64,000 bases of DNA from CAYPKG01 sp964411275 (lineage in GTDB: Bacteria > Bacillota > Clostridia > Christensenellales > CAG-138): contig CAYPKG010000007.1 of assembly GCA_964411275.1 (NCBI GenBank), positions 1 through 64,000 on the forward strand, in the 5' to 3' direction. Under the pieces are notes generated by a model. The model did not search any database. It saw nothing but the letters and a program-made list of their open reading frames with translations, and was not told the origin of the DNA. Shown here piece after piece: positions 1-7,483 of this stretch. The position numbers and the translations under genes are program-made. Each line of letters starts with the position of its first letter. Position 1 is the stretch's first letter.

Positions 1-82
1 CCATGCGGCGCAGCCGATTGCCCAGCTCCCCGCCCGCCGTCATGGTCAGGCCCAGCTTGGGCATAATTACCTTATAAGCCAT
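1..82 (-). CDS. 2-oxoacid dehydrogenase E2 subunit, N-terminus (cut by window edge)
   Basis: Only the first 27 codons are present. They read MAYKVIMPKLGLTMTAG and onward, the characteristic opening of a lipoyl/biotinyl domain of dihydrolipoamide acyltransferases. E2 transfers the acyl group from the E1-bound intermediate to CoA. The ATG at 80-82 follows the TRAP large permease gene by 16 bases, so it is the seventh cistron of the operon that begins with E1alpha. The residues after TMTAG do not match the family consensus closely and the lipoylated lysine lies outside the window, so an intact E2 cannot be proven here. Confidence 0.75.
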   Translation of the reverse strand, partial: MAYKVIMPKLGLTMTAGGELGNRLRRM

Positions 83-98
83 TCCAATGTCCCCTTCC

Positions 99-1379
99 TT
101 ATTTGCCTAAGAGGTTGGGCAATAACAATGTGATTTCCGGTATATACGTAATCAGAAGCAGCGCGATCAATGACGCCAATATATACGGTATCACCGCCTT
201 TGAAATCTGCTGGAGGTTGATGCCGGAAATGCCGCAAGCCACATAGAGGTTTACGCCCACAGGCGGCGTCACCTGTCCAATCGAGAGGTTCATCGTCATC
301 ATCACGCCCAGCGCGATGGGATCATACCCGAACATCTTGGCCACAGGCAGCATGATGGGCACGAATATGTACAGCGCGGAGTTCGCGTCGATGAAGCAGC
401 CCGCGATCAAAAGGATGATGTTGACGATCAGCAGGAATACGAATTTGCTGCCGCTCATTTGGTAGAGCATATCGGATACGGTTTTGGAGATGCCCGACGT
501 CTGGCAGAACCAGGCAAACAGCGACGCGCAGGCCACGATGAGCATGACGCTGGCGGTACCCTTGGCGCTGTCGATGAGTATCTGCAACAGCTCTCTCCAT
601 TTGATGCTCCTGTATACAAATACACCCACAAGCAAGCCATACACGGCCGCGACCGCCGCCGCCTCAGTAGGCGTAAAGAAGCCGCCGTAAATGCCGCCCA
701 GTATGATAACGGGCATCAAAAGGCCCCAGATCGCATCGACGAACGCCTTCCAGCGCTCTCTGCCGCTGGCCTTGGGCAGCGTTTTGATATTGCGCTTCTT
801 GCAGATTATTAAGGCTGCGACGATCAGACATGCACCCATCAAAAGGCCCGGGATGACGCCAGCCATGAATATCTTGCCGATCGACGCACCCGATATGGAG
901 CCGTACACCACATACGCGATGGAAGGGGGGATTATAATGCCGATAGCGCCCGATGTAGCCAGCAGCGCCGACGGCATGGTTTCCCCATACCCCGCGCGCA
1001 TCATGGCCGGGATCAAAATAGCGCCCAGCGCCGCCACCGTGGCCGGGCCGGAGCCAGAGATGGCCGCGAAGAAGCAGGATGTGATAACCACTACGATGGC
1101 CATGCCGCCCGTGCGGTGGCCCACGCATTTTTCTGCGAGGTTGATCAGCCTTGTGGAAATGCCAGCTTTTTCCATGATATTGCCGGCCAAAATGAAGAAG
1201 GGGATGGCCAGCAGCAGGAATTTAGCGATGTTGGCATACATCTGCATGGACAAAAGCGCCATCGGAAGCCCATCCTTGGCCATGGCCGCCACGCTCGCCA
1301 CGCCCAGGCTGATGCCGATAGGGACGTTGGCTATCAGTAAAACTGCGAATGAAATAAATAATACAGCTGCTACCGTCAT
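99..1379 (-). CDS. TRAP transporter large permease, DctM type
   Basis: A 426-residue, highly hydrophobic protein with about a dozen membrane segments. It has DctM-family signatures: a GPATVAALGAILIPAM stretch near residue 110, a PPSIAYVVYG motif around 150, and TPTEAAAVAAVYG near 235. DctM is the channel-forming subunit of tripartite ATP-independent periplasmic (TRAP) transporters, which import carboxylates with Na+ or H+. Its ATG overlaps the DctQ stop by four bases, so the two are translationally coupled. Substrate cannot be read from sequence; the surrounding 2-oxoacid dehydrogenase genes suggest a 2-oxoacid, a hydroxyacid or a similar small carboxylate. Confidence 0.95.
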   Translation of the reverse strand: MTVAAVLFISFAVLLIANVPIGISLGVASVAAMAKDGLPMALLSMQMYANIAKFLLLAIPFFILAGNIMEKAGISTRLINLAEKCVGHRTGGMAIVVVITSCFFAAISGSGPATVAALGAILIPAMMRAGYGETMPSALLATSGAIGIIIPPSIAYVVYGSISGASIGKIFMAGVIPGLLMGACLIVAALIICKKRNIKTLPKASGRERWKAFVDAIWGLLMPVIILGGIYGGFFTPTEAAAVAAVYGLLVGVFVYRSIKWRELLQILIDSAKGTASVMLIVACASLFAWFCQTSGISKTVSDMLYQMSGSKFVFLLIVNIILLIAGCFIDANSALYIFVPIMLPVAKMFGYDPIALGVMMTMNLSIGQVTPPVGVNLYVACGISGINLQQISKAVIPYILASLIALLLITYIPEITLLLPNLLGK

Positions 1380-1897
1380 GCTTCGGCTCCTTTCACGTCG
1401 GACGCGCCCATCGCGCCGTCGTCGTCTTTCGTCTCTATCAGCGCCAATATGCCGTAATTGAGAAATTCAAGCGCCATAAACGCGCCGCCAATCGGCACGA
1501 ACGATCCGAACACCCATTCGGGCCATTGGAGCGCCGCCGTGAGCATGCCCTGTTTGAACTCGCCCACCACCATTTCATAGCCGTAATAGATCAGCAGCAC
1601 GCTGAACACGACGCTGATGATGGCTGTGAAGAGCGCCACAAGTTTCTGCATGGGCTTGGGCAGCAGGTCCGTCAGCGCCGAAAGGCCGATATGACCGCCC
1701 CGGCGCGCCAATGCCGCCGCGCCCACCAGCGTTGCCAGAATAAACAGCGGGCAGACGATTTCCTCCGTGAAGGCAAATGATATGTTTGTAAATTTACGAA
1801 CGAGGACGTTAATGAATGTAATCACCAGCATCACAACCATGGACACGACCATGATCGTGTTTTCAATGCCGTCGAGCACTTTAAAATACCGTTTCAT
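1376..1897 (-). CDS. TRAP transporter small permease, DctQ type
   Basis: A 173-residue membrane protein with four predicted helices and the family pattern FTEEIVCPLFILATLVGAA near residue 43, followed by RRGGHIGL. DctQ pairs with DctM to form the membrane part of the transporter. A GAGGAG ribosome binding site lies eight bases upstream of the ATG. The gene sits between the DctP and DctM cistrons in the usual P-Q-M order. The C-terminal 20 residues are charged and poorly conserved, as is normal for the family. Confidence 0.93.
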   Translation of the reverse strand: MKRYFKVLDGIENTIMVVSMVVMLVITFINVLVRKFTNISFAFTEEIVCPLFILATLVGAAALARRGGHIGLSALTDLLPKPMQKLVALFTAIISVVFSVLLIYYGYEMVVGEFKQGMLTAALQWPEWVFGSFVPIGGAFMALEFLNYGILALIETKDDDGAMGASDVKGAEA

Positions 1898-2055
1898 AGG
1901 GAACCACTCCTCTCTTGCGATATCATACCCATCCGCGCTAACTATGCCTCATATGCGGTTGGGCCGCTATACTTTTTCCCTTTGACCAATACCTTTCGTA
2001 AAAAAGGGACCCCGGAACGCCACGAACCGGAGTCCCAAACGCATGTTAGGATCGA

Positions 2056-3153
2056 TTATGCTTTGGGGGTAAACATTGCGATCAGTTCAGGGCCAAACTT
2101 ATCAGGCGCGCTATAGAGTTCCTTCATGTAATCGCCCGCTTTTTCGTACTCGGCCATGGCTTCCGCAGTGGGGGTGATGAGCGTCATGCCCTGCTCTTCA
2201 AAGAACTTGAGCTGGTCGGCGGCGCGGGAGCGCGCGAGCTCTACCTGGTAGGCCACCGCTTCCTCGCCGGCTTCCATGATAACCTGCTGGTAGTCGGCCG
2301 GCATGCTATCAAAGAGCTCCTTGTTGATCGTGTAGAACAGGCAGTCATAGCAGTAGTTCCACAGAATGAGGTAATCCTGCACTTCATAGATCATGTTGCC
2401 CTGGATGATGTCATAGGGGTTTTCCTGTCCGTCGATGGTGCCCTGCTGCAGCGCGGTGAACACCTCGGCGAAGTTCATGGAGACAGGGTTGCAGCCCAGC
2501 TTCTCAAATACGGCCAGCAGTATCTGCATGCCGGGGACGCGGATTTTCTGACCCTTGAGGTCTTCGGCGGAGTTGATCGCCTTGTTCGTCGTGAGCTGGC
2601 GCATGCCGTTCTCACCGATGCCCAACAGAACCAGTCCGTCCTTTTCAAGCATGTCGCGGTAGTATTCGCCCGCTTCGCCCTGGAGTGTCTCATAGGCTTC
2701 CTGCTCGTTTGCATAGAGGAAGGGCAGGGAGGCCACGCCGTAATTTTCGTTCATGACGGTGTAGATGATGTTGGAATGCGCATCCAGGTCCGTTACGCCC
2801 TGCATGATCATTTCCACACCCTTGCTCTGGTTGCCGCCGGCCAGCGTCTCATTGGCGTACACCGTGATTTTGACATTGCCGTTCGTTCTTTCGGATACGA
2901 TGTCGGCCAGTTTCTGTGCGCCCATGGCCCACGCTGTGTTGTCAGCGGGTGTAACGGCGAACTTGAGGTCGTACTTTTCGGTGCTCGTCACTTCTACGCT
3001 GCCCTCGCCAGCAGGAGCCGGATCAGCGGCGGGTGCCGGGTCGGCGGCGGGTGCCGGGTCAGCGGCGGGAGCCGGGTCGGCGGCGGGTGTGCCGCACGCA
3101 ACAAGAGAGACCATCAGCAGCGCGCACATCAGGATCGATACGAGTTTTTTCAT
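2056..3153 (-). CDS. TRAP transporter substrate-binding lipoprotein, DctP type
   Basis: A 365-residue secreted lipoprotein. The signal peptide ends in a lipobox (SLVAC, cysteine 20), followed by four perfect copies of the hexapeptide PAADPA (residues 23-46) as a flexible tether. The mature part carries the DctP fold: KFAVTPADNTAWAMGA at the start, GMRQLTTNKAINSAEDLKGQK near 190, and FAEVFTALQQGTIDGQENP near 245. It captures the substrate outside the membrane for DctQM. The arginine in IRVPG is the residue that usually pairs with the carboxylate of the ligand in this family, so an acid substrate is expected. Confidence 0.95.
   Translation of the reverse strand: MKKLVSILMCALLMVSLVACGTPAADPAPAADPAPAADPAPAADPAPAGEGSVEVTSTEKYDLKFAVTPADNTAWAMGAQKLADIVSERTNGNVKITVYANETLAGGNQSKGVEMIMQGVTDLDAHSNIIYTVMNENYGVASLPFLYANEQEAYETLQGEAGEYYRDMLEKDGLVLLGIGENGMRQLTTNKAINSAEDLKGQKIRVPGMQILLAVFEKLGCNPVSMNFAEVFTALQQGTIDGQENPYDIIQGNMIYEVQDYLILWNYCYDCLFYTINKELFDSMPADYQQVIMEAGEEAVAYQVELARSRAADQLKFFEEQGMTLITPTAEAMAEYEKAGDYMKELYSAPDKFGPELIAMFTPKA
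3016..3087 (-). repeat. 4 x 18-bp in-frame minisatellite in the DctP tether
   Basis: Four consecutive codon blocks encode PAADPA, differing only at a few synonymous positions. The repeat lies directly after the lipidated cysteine and before the binding domain, so changes in copy number would only alter tether length. Confidence 0.9.
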
Positions 3154-3177
3154 TCATTCATCCTCCGTAGATTTTTT

Positions 3178-3639
3178 TTACTTGTAACGAAATATACTAA
3201 ACTGTGTTTCCTCATCAAAGCTTCTTTCCATGCTCTCCTCGGGCGCCGCAATAATGGTGAGCTCCATCGTCGCGCAGACAATACAGCCAGGCAGCATATG
3301 GCCAGCCACAAAATTGCCGTGCTGGTCGATCATGGCCGCATGCAGATGGATGTCCCGCTTGCCGTTATTCGGCCCGATTGTCCCCTGGGCGCTGATGAGT
3401 TCGCATGGCGTATCGAGTACAAACGGTTCGAAATACTTGATGCCTACCGCTTGCTCGGGATAAGGATATACATAGGTGTACACGGCTCTATTCAAGCTGC
3501 CCAGGCAGCCCACAAGAGAGCCGCTTTTGACATTGAATTGCTCGCATAACGCGTCAATGCCGCTCAATAGCTCCGTGCCGTAGGTAAGCCGGCCCCTGAG
3601 AATCTGTCCCTGCTCCTGAATAAATCCTTCAACACGCAT
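3178..3639 (-). CDS. PPC/DUF296 domain protein (PD1-like)
   Basis: A 153-residue single-domain protein of the plants-and-prokaryotes-conserved (PPC, DUF296) family. Visible family features are LLSGIDALCEQFNVKSGSL, GCLGSLNRAV, and the conserved histidine set in RDIHLHAAM...GHMLPG. The domain forms trimers and in plants is fused to AT-hooks; the bacterial function is not settled. It is the third cistron of the dehydrogenase/TRAP operon, 24 bases from E1beta and 24 from DctP. It is paralogous to the protein at 6744-7211. An effector-binding or metabolite-sensing role for the pathway is an inference only. Confidence 0.85.
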   Translation of the reverse strand: MRVEGFIQEQGQILRGRLTYGTELLSGIDALCEQFNVKSGSLVGCLGSLNRAVYTYVYPYPEQAVGIKYFEPFVLDTPCELISAQGTIGPNNGKRDIHLHAAMIDQHGNFVAGHMLPGCIVCATMELTIIAAPEESMERSFDEETQFSIFRYK

Positions 3640-3662
3640 CCTATGCTATCCTCCTCAATCGA

Positions 3663-4631
3663 TTAAAACATCTCGCGTATGCCCTTAGCCACATCCTCGG
3701 GGTACACCCGGCACTGCTTTTCCAGGGTGGGTGCGAACGCGATCGGTACAAACGGGGCGCCATAACGGCGGATGGGCGCATCGAGATACAGCATGGCTTC
3801 CTCAGCTACCGTAGCCGCGATTTCCGCGCCTGTGCCCGCTTGCTTGACGGCCTCATGGCAAATGGCGAGCCTGTGCGTCTTCTTGACGGACTCCAGCACC
3901 GTCTCCTTGTCCCAAGGTGAAATGGTCATGAGGTCGATGACTTCGCAGTGGATGTTCTCTTTTTCCAATATCTCCGCCGCGCCCAGCGCCGCCTTCATAC
4001 CGATGGAGTACGATACGATGGTGCAGTCCTTGCCCTCACGCACCACCTTGGCCTTGCCGATGGGCCAGAGAAGCTCTCCGTCCGGTACAGGCCCCGACTC
4101 CTTATACAAAACCTTGTTTTCAAAGTAGATCACAGGGTTGTCGTCGCGGATGGCCGCCTTGAGGAGCGCCTTCGCGTCGGCGGGATTGCTGGGTGCAACC
4201 ACCTTGATGCCCGGTATGTGCATGAACCATGCTTCCACGGCCTGTGAATGCTGCGCCGCCGCCTGGTTGATCATGCCGTCGGGGGCACGCACCACCAGGG
4301 GTACCGTGGCTTGTCCGCCGAACATATAGCGCACCTTGGCCATCTGGTTGAACACCTCATCCATGCAAACGCCGAAAAAGTCCGCAAAGTGCATATCCGC
4401 CACGGGGCGCATCCCCGCCAGCGCCGCGCCCACCGCGCCGCCTACAATGGCGGTTTCAGATATCGGCGTATCGAGCACGCGGCCCGGGAACTGGGCAGGC
4501 AGGCCCTTGAACTGGCCGAAAATACCACCCTGGCGCGCGATATCCTCGCCCATCACGAATACTTTGGGGTCACGCTCCATCTCCTCGGCCATGGCCTCCA
4601 GCGTTGCTTGGGAAAATGTAATATTCTTCAT
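3663..4631 (-). CDS. 2-oxoacid (pyruvate/acetoin) dehydrogenase E1 beta subunit
   Basis: A 322-residue transketolase-like E1beta. It shows MGEDIARQGGIFGQ with the conserved GED glutamate, the DTPISETAIVGGAVGAAL loop, and QHSQAVEAWFMHIPG with the histidine of the active site. With E1alpha it decarboxylates a 2-oxoacid, or cleaves acetoin, using thiamine diphosphate and passes the acyl group to E2 lipoate. I chose the ATG at 4631 because it is preceded by GGGGGTG and starts at the family's usual MKNITFSQA; an upstream in-frame extension to 4712 overlaps E1alpha and has no homologous look. The gap to E1alpha is 10 bases. Confidence 0.93.
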   Translation of the reverse strand: MKNITFSQATLEAMAEEMERDPKVFVMGEDIARQGGIFGQFKGLPAQFPGRVLDTPISETAIVGGAVGAALAGMRPVADMHFADFFGVCMDEVFNQMAKVRYMFGGQATVPLVVRAPDGMINQAAAQHSQAVEAWFMHIPGIKVVAPSNPADAKALLKAAIRDDNPVIYFENKVLYKESGPVPDGELLWPIGKAKVVREGKDCTIVSYSIGMKAALGAAEILEKENIHCEVIDLMTISPWDKETVLESVKKTHRLAICHEAVKQAGTGAEIAATVAEEAMLYLDAPIRRYGAPFVPIAFAPTLEKQCRVYPEDVAKGIREMF

Positions 4632-4641
4632 GCTGCACCCC

Positions 4642-5604
4642 CTATACGTATAGATCGGCGAAGAGTTCATTTTCCGCCGGATAAACGCCCTTGTCCGCAA
4701 AGTCGATGGCATCGTCGATTGCCTTCACCGCCTGCGCGTGCATAGCGTCGAGCTCGTCTGTGATGAATACGCCCTCGGCTACATACTTCTCGCGGAATTT
4801 CTTGAGCGGGTCGGTATCGCTGAATACCCTCTGCACCTCTTCCTTTGTGCGGTACATCTCGGGATCGCCTACGAAATGGCCCTTGATGCGGTATGTCTTA
4901 CACTCGAGGAACGTGGGGCCGCCGCCGCTTCTGGCTCTTTCAACGGCGCGCTTGGCAGCCTCGTACACCGCCATCACGTCATTGCCGTCCACGATTTCAC
5001 GCGGCATGCCGTATCCCGCCGCACGGTCGGAGATGTCCTCGACATTGGTCGTGGTGCGGTACGGCGTGGTGGACGCCCAGCAGTTCATCTCCAGCACGAA
5101 TACCACCGGCAGCTGCCACGCGCTCGCCAGGTTCGCCGCCTCATGGAATGTGCCGCGGTTGGATGCGCCGTCGCCGAAGAATACCACGGAAACCTTGTTG
5201 TCGCCCTGCATCTTGCTCGCCAGCGCAGCGCCCGCCGCCAGGTTAAACCCGCCGCCGACTACGCCGTTGGCGCCCAGCATGCCCACCGAAAAGTCAGCGA
5301 TATGCATCGAGCCGCCCTTGCCCTTGCACAGCCCTTCCCGCTTGCCGAATATCTCCGCCATCATGCGGTTGATGTCGGCGCCCTTGGCGATGCAATGGCC
5401 GTGTCCGCGGTGCGTGCTCTCGATATAATCCGTTTTTTCCAAAGCCCCGCAAACGCCGGTGGCGATGGCCTCCTCGCCGATGTACAGATGCACGAAGCCG
5501 GGTATATTGCCCGCCAGAAAGTTCTTTTCTACGCGTTCTTCAAAGCACCGGATATTGCACATGGTTTGAAAGAAGCCTGCCAGTTGCTCCTTGTTTTGAA
5601 TCAA
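4642..5604 (-). CDS. 2-oxoacid (pyruvate/acetoin) dehydrogenase E1 alpha subunit
   Basis: A 320-residue thiamine-diphosphate-binding subunit. It has HRGHGHCIAKGAD near residue 65, GKGGSMHIAD, and the ThDP motif GDGASNRGTFHEAAN with the closing asparagine in LEMNCWAS (most homologs read ENN here). Length matches acetoin or clostridial pyruvate dehydrogenase E1alpha. The start is a TTG at 5604 placed nine bases after AGGAGGTG; no ATG fits. This is the first gene of the seven-cistron operon, 80 bases downstream of a consensus promoter. Acetoin, pyruvate and branched-chain 2-oxoacids remain possible substrates. Confidence 0.93.
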   Translation of the reverse strand: MIQNKEQLAGFFQTMCNIRCFEERVEKNFLAGNIPGFVHLYIGEEAIATGVCGALEKTDYIESTHRGHGHCIAKGADINRMMAEIFGKREGLCKGKGGSMHIADFSVGMLGANGVVGGGFNLAAGAALASKMQGDNKVSVVFFGDGASNRGTFHEAANLASAWQLPVVFVLEMNCWASTTPYRTTTNVEDISDRAAGYGMPREIVDGNDVMAVYEAAKRAVERARSGGGPTFLECKTYRIKGHFVGDPEMYRTKEEVQRVFSDTDPLKKFREKYVAEGVFITDELDAMHAQAVKAIDDAIDFADKGVYPAENELFADLYV

Positions 5605-5665
5605 CGTTCAACACCTCCTGTTAATAGAGTCATATTGGGAAATGGTAGTGTAAAAATAGTGCTTG

Positions 5666-5681
5666 TATGGTCTAATGATAT
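5666..5681. promoter_or_regulatory. candidate GntR operator in the operon leader
   Basis: TATGGTCTAATGATAT on the plus strand matches, with one mismatch, the word at 6695-6710 (minus strand) that overlaps the gntR -10 box. It lies just downstream of the operon's predicted start point, a repressing position. Confidence 0.55.
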
Positions 5682-5689
5682 TTTTTATA

Positions 5690-5718
5690 ATTATATGATC
5701 ATACTAATGAAATGTCAA
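5690..5718 (-). promoter_or_regulatory. promoter of the dehydrogenase/TRAP operon
   Basis: On the minus strand TTGACA (5713-5718), a 17-base spacer and TATAAT (5690-5695): a full sigma-A consensus. Transcription would start near 5683, about 80 bases ahead of E1alpha. Confidence 0.85.
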
Positions 5719-5735
5719 GACTAATGAAATGTCAA
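5702..5735 (-). repeat. 17-bp tandem duplication carrying the -35 box
   Basis: The 17-base word CTTGACATTTCATTAGT (minus strand) occurs twice in direct tandem. Each copy holds a perfect TTGACA, at 5713-5718 and 5730-5735. Only the inner one is correctly spaced from TATAAT. Confidence 0.9.
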
Positions 5736-5891
5736 GACCCAACTCCTCGGATTGTCTATTCATAATAATTATAGTCAGATTGTGTCTAATTCGTGTAGAT
5801 TTGATGGTGTTTGGGGCAGAAATGAGAAAAACATGAAGCTGCCCGCTTTGGTAGCATTCATATTTCTTATATTGGCGCTCTTCTTTTTTAT

Positions 5892-5904
5892 ATGATCAGA
5901 TCAT
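5892..5904. promoter_or_regulatory. 13-bp perfect dyad ATGATC-A-GATCAT
   Basis: A perfect inverted repeat with one central base, 11 bases downstream of the gntR stop codon. The half-site ATGATC recurs in the palindrome overlapping the operon -10 box, which suggests a regulator site. No T-tract follows, so it is not a terminator. Confidence 0.4.
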
Positions 5905-5915
5905 TTATTAGGATA

Positions 5916-6650
5916 TTACGGATAATACAATGACCCTTCGGCGGACGCTGAGTCATGTTTTTTAAAGAAGCGCATGATGAGCTCCGCGATAAAGGCGGAA
6001 TGCAGCCTGACCGCGTCCATCAGCTTTAACCCGTCCTTCTCGGCCAGGCCCTCATATATGGCCCTGTGCAGCCTCACGGTCTTCTCAAACGCCTCGGGTA
6101 TTGTGTTGAATACATTCTTCATGAATATATCCACCTGGCTTAAAGCCACCTCATACATCAGCAGCAAATACCGGTTCTCGCAGGATTCGGCAATGAACAG
6201 GTGGAATTCCTTGTCTTTGGCCAGGTACGCCTCCACATTGCTCACGCGGTACGCATCATACATCTCATAGTAGATGCGCGTGAGATGTTCAATCTGCGAG
6301 GTGGTCATGTACCGCAGCGCTTCTCTGGCGATGGCGGGCTCCACGCAGCTTCTGGCGAGCAGCATCTGGCGCGTATCGTCCTCGTCCTTCAATGTGAATG
6401 TGGTGGTAATCCCCCAATGGTCCGGGTTTCCGCTCAGTATCACGGTGCCGGTCTTGGGGCTTTGGGCAACGACGCCCATAAGCTCCAGCGTTTGGAGGGC
6501 TTCGCGCAGTGTAAGCCTGCTCACGCCCAGCTGCTTGGCGAACTCATTTTGGTTGGGCAGCTTGTCGCCCTCCTTAAGACGGCCGTCAAGGAGCATGGCC
6601 CTAATGTCTTCCAATACGTATTCGGCTAGTTTCTTCTTCTTTTTCGCCAT
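5916..6650 (-). CDS. GntR/FadR-family (FCD) transcriptional regulator
   Basis: A 244-residue regulator with an N-terminal winged helix (residues 8-75, including LPNQNEFAKQLGVSRLTLREALQTLELMG split by the wing) and a C-terminal all-helical FCD domain with the metal/ligand residues in KDKEFHLFIAES and LHSAFI. FCD proteins bind carboxylates and repress or activate catabolic operons. It is divergently spaced from nothing: it lies on the same strand just upstream of the E1alpha promoter, and its own promoter shares a 16-base word with that region. It is the likely pathway regulator. Confidence 0.92.
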   Translation of the reverse strand: MAKKKKKLAEYVLEDIRAMLLDGRLKEGDKLPNQNEFAKQLGVSRLTLREALQTLELMGVVAQSPKTGTVILSGNPDHWGITTTFTLKDEDDTRQMLLARSCVEPAIAREALRYMTTSQIEHLTRIYYEMYDAYRVSNVEAYLAKDKEFHLFIAESCENRYLLLMYEVALSQVDIFMKNVFNTIPEAFEKTVRLHRAIYEGLAEKDGLKLMDAVRLHSAFIAELIMRFFKKHDSASAEGSLYYP

Positions 6651-6699
6651 AATTCTACATACATCCTTATCGGATAGTTTTGTTTTTAATAGTCATATC

Positions 6700-6728
6700 A
6701 TTATACCATATAGACCGTCATGGATCAA
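6700..6728 (-). promoter_or_regulatory. promoter of the gntR gene, with overlapping operator word
   Basis: TTGATC (6723-6728), 17 bases, TATAAT (6700-6705) on the minus strand. The word TATGGTATAATGATAT (6710 to 6695) covers the -10 box and is the partner of the motif at 5666-5681, implying autoregulation. Confidence 0.75.
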
Positions 6729-6743
6729 TCCGGATTTTTATCG

Positions 6744-7211
6744 CTACCGCGCGCTCTCGGGCGCAAGCAGATACACCTCAAGGTCATCATCATACACACG
6801 GTTCATATGGATGCCCGTCAATTGTGCGATCACGATCTCCGCCGTGAGCAGCACCTTGCTCCCCGTGACCAGATGGCCCCCGAAGGAATGTCCCCATTCA
6901 TCGCTCAGGCTCACATGGATATGGGGCGCGACTGCGCCGTCCGGCCCCTTGCAGATTTCGCCGCTCATGCTCAGCAATTCAATCGGCCCCTTGAGCACGA
7001 GCTCATCGCCATAGCCATAGCCCGCTTTTTTGTCAGGGAGCGCCGTAGGGTTTAGCACCCGCGCGCCGTTCAGGCTTCCAATTCCGGTCAAGATCACGCC
7101 GTGGACGATCCCGGCGCCCGTGCAGGCGTCCACCACGCCGCCGAACAAATCCTCGCCCGGCGAAAGCCGTAGCGCGATCACCTTCCCCAATGCCCCATCT
7201 GCATAAATCAT
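6744..7211 (-). CDS. second PPC/DUF296 domain protein
   Basis: A 155-residue PPC-domain protein, paralog of the one at 3178-3639. It shows LSPGEDLFGGVVDACTGAG, the GIGSLNGARV strand, PHIHVSLSDEWGHSFGGHLV with the conserved histidines, and a C-terminal DDLEVYLL. Function in bacteria is unknown. It lies 93 bases upstream of gntR on the same strand and ends right where the gntR -35 box begins. Two such proteins bracketing one catabolic operon suggests they act in it, perhaps as partners in a mixed trimer; this is inference. Confidence 0.85.
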   Translation of the reverse strand: MIYADGALGKVIALRLSPGEDLFGGVVDACTGAGIVHGVILTGIGSLNGARVLNPTALPDKKAGYGYGDELVLKGPIELLSMSGEICKGPDGAVAPHIHVSLSDEWGHSFGGHLVTGSKVLLTAEIVIAQLTGIHMNRVYDDDLEVYLLAPESAR

Positions 7212-7327
7212 CCAATGGATCCTCTTTTAAGATTTTCTTTATCGTACCACATAGGCACGGCAAATGCAAAATAAAGGCACAGGCCCTCAACGGGGTTTCC
7301 GGCATTGAAGGAGGATAGACGGCGGAC

Positions 7328-7483
7328 ATGGCTACAAAGCCATTGTGCATATCTATGATCCAATTTTTCGGGTTTCCCGGTACGGGCGCAGTTATGGGAG
7401 GATACGTTTCAAACAGCCCGCTGGCGCGGTTCTTTTATTATGCGCAGATGGCTAACTATTCTATATCCATTGGCTTATTTTAG
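7328..7483 (+). CDS. possible 51-residue small protein
   Basis: An ATG frame of 51 codons with a GGAGG 13 bases upstream (7310-7314), longer than the optimal spacing. The product is hydrophobic in its second half, with GFPGTGAVMGGYV and an aromatic stretch RFFYYAQ. I do not recognise it. It overlaps the stop of the convergent GGDEF gene by four bases. It may equally be a decayed fragment of a membrane protein. Confidence 0.25.
   Translation: MATKPLCISMIQFFGFPGTGAVMGGYVSNSPLARFFYYAQMANYSISIGLF

Larger units (their letters stand above)
5605..5915. other. 311-bp regulatory region between E1alpha and the gntR gene
   Basis: AT-rich, non-coding. It holds the operon promoter with a duplicated -35 box (5690-5735), a palindrome TATGATCATA (5694-5703), a motif shared with the gntR promoter (5666-5681), and an ATGATC-A-GATCAT dyad at 5892-5904 close to the gntR stop. 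A 20-codon hydrophobic reading frame on the plus strand (5833-5895) has no ribosome binding site and is not called. Confidence 0.7.

Noticed and set aside
5833..5895. 20-residue hydrophobic peptide frame in the E1alpha leader region, resembling a type I toxin
   Set aside because: No ribosome binding site, and the region is explained by regulatory sites.
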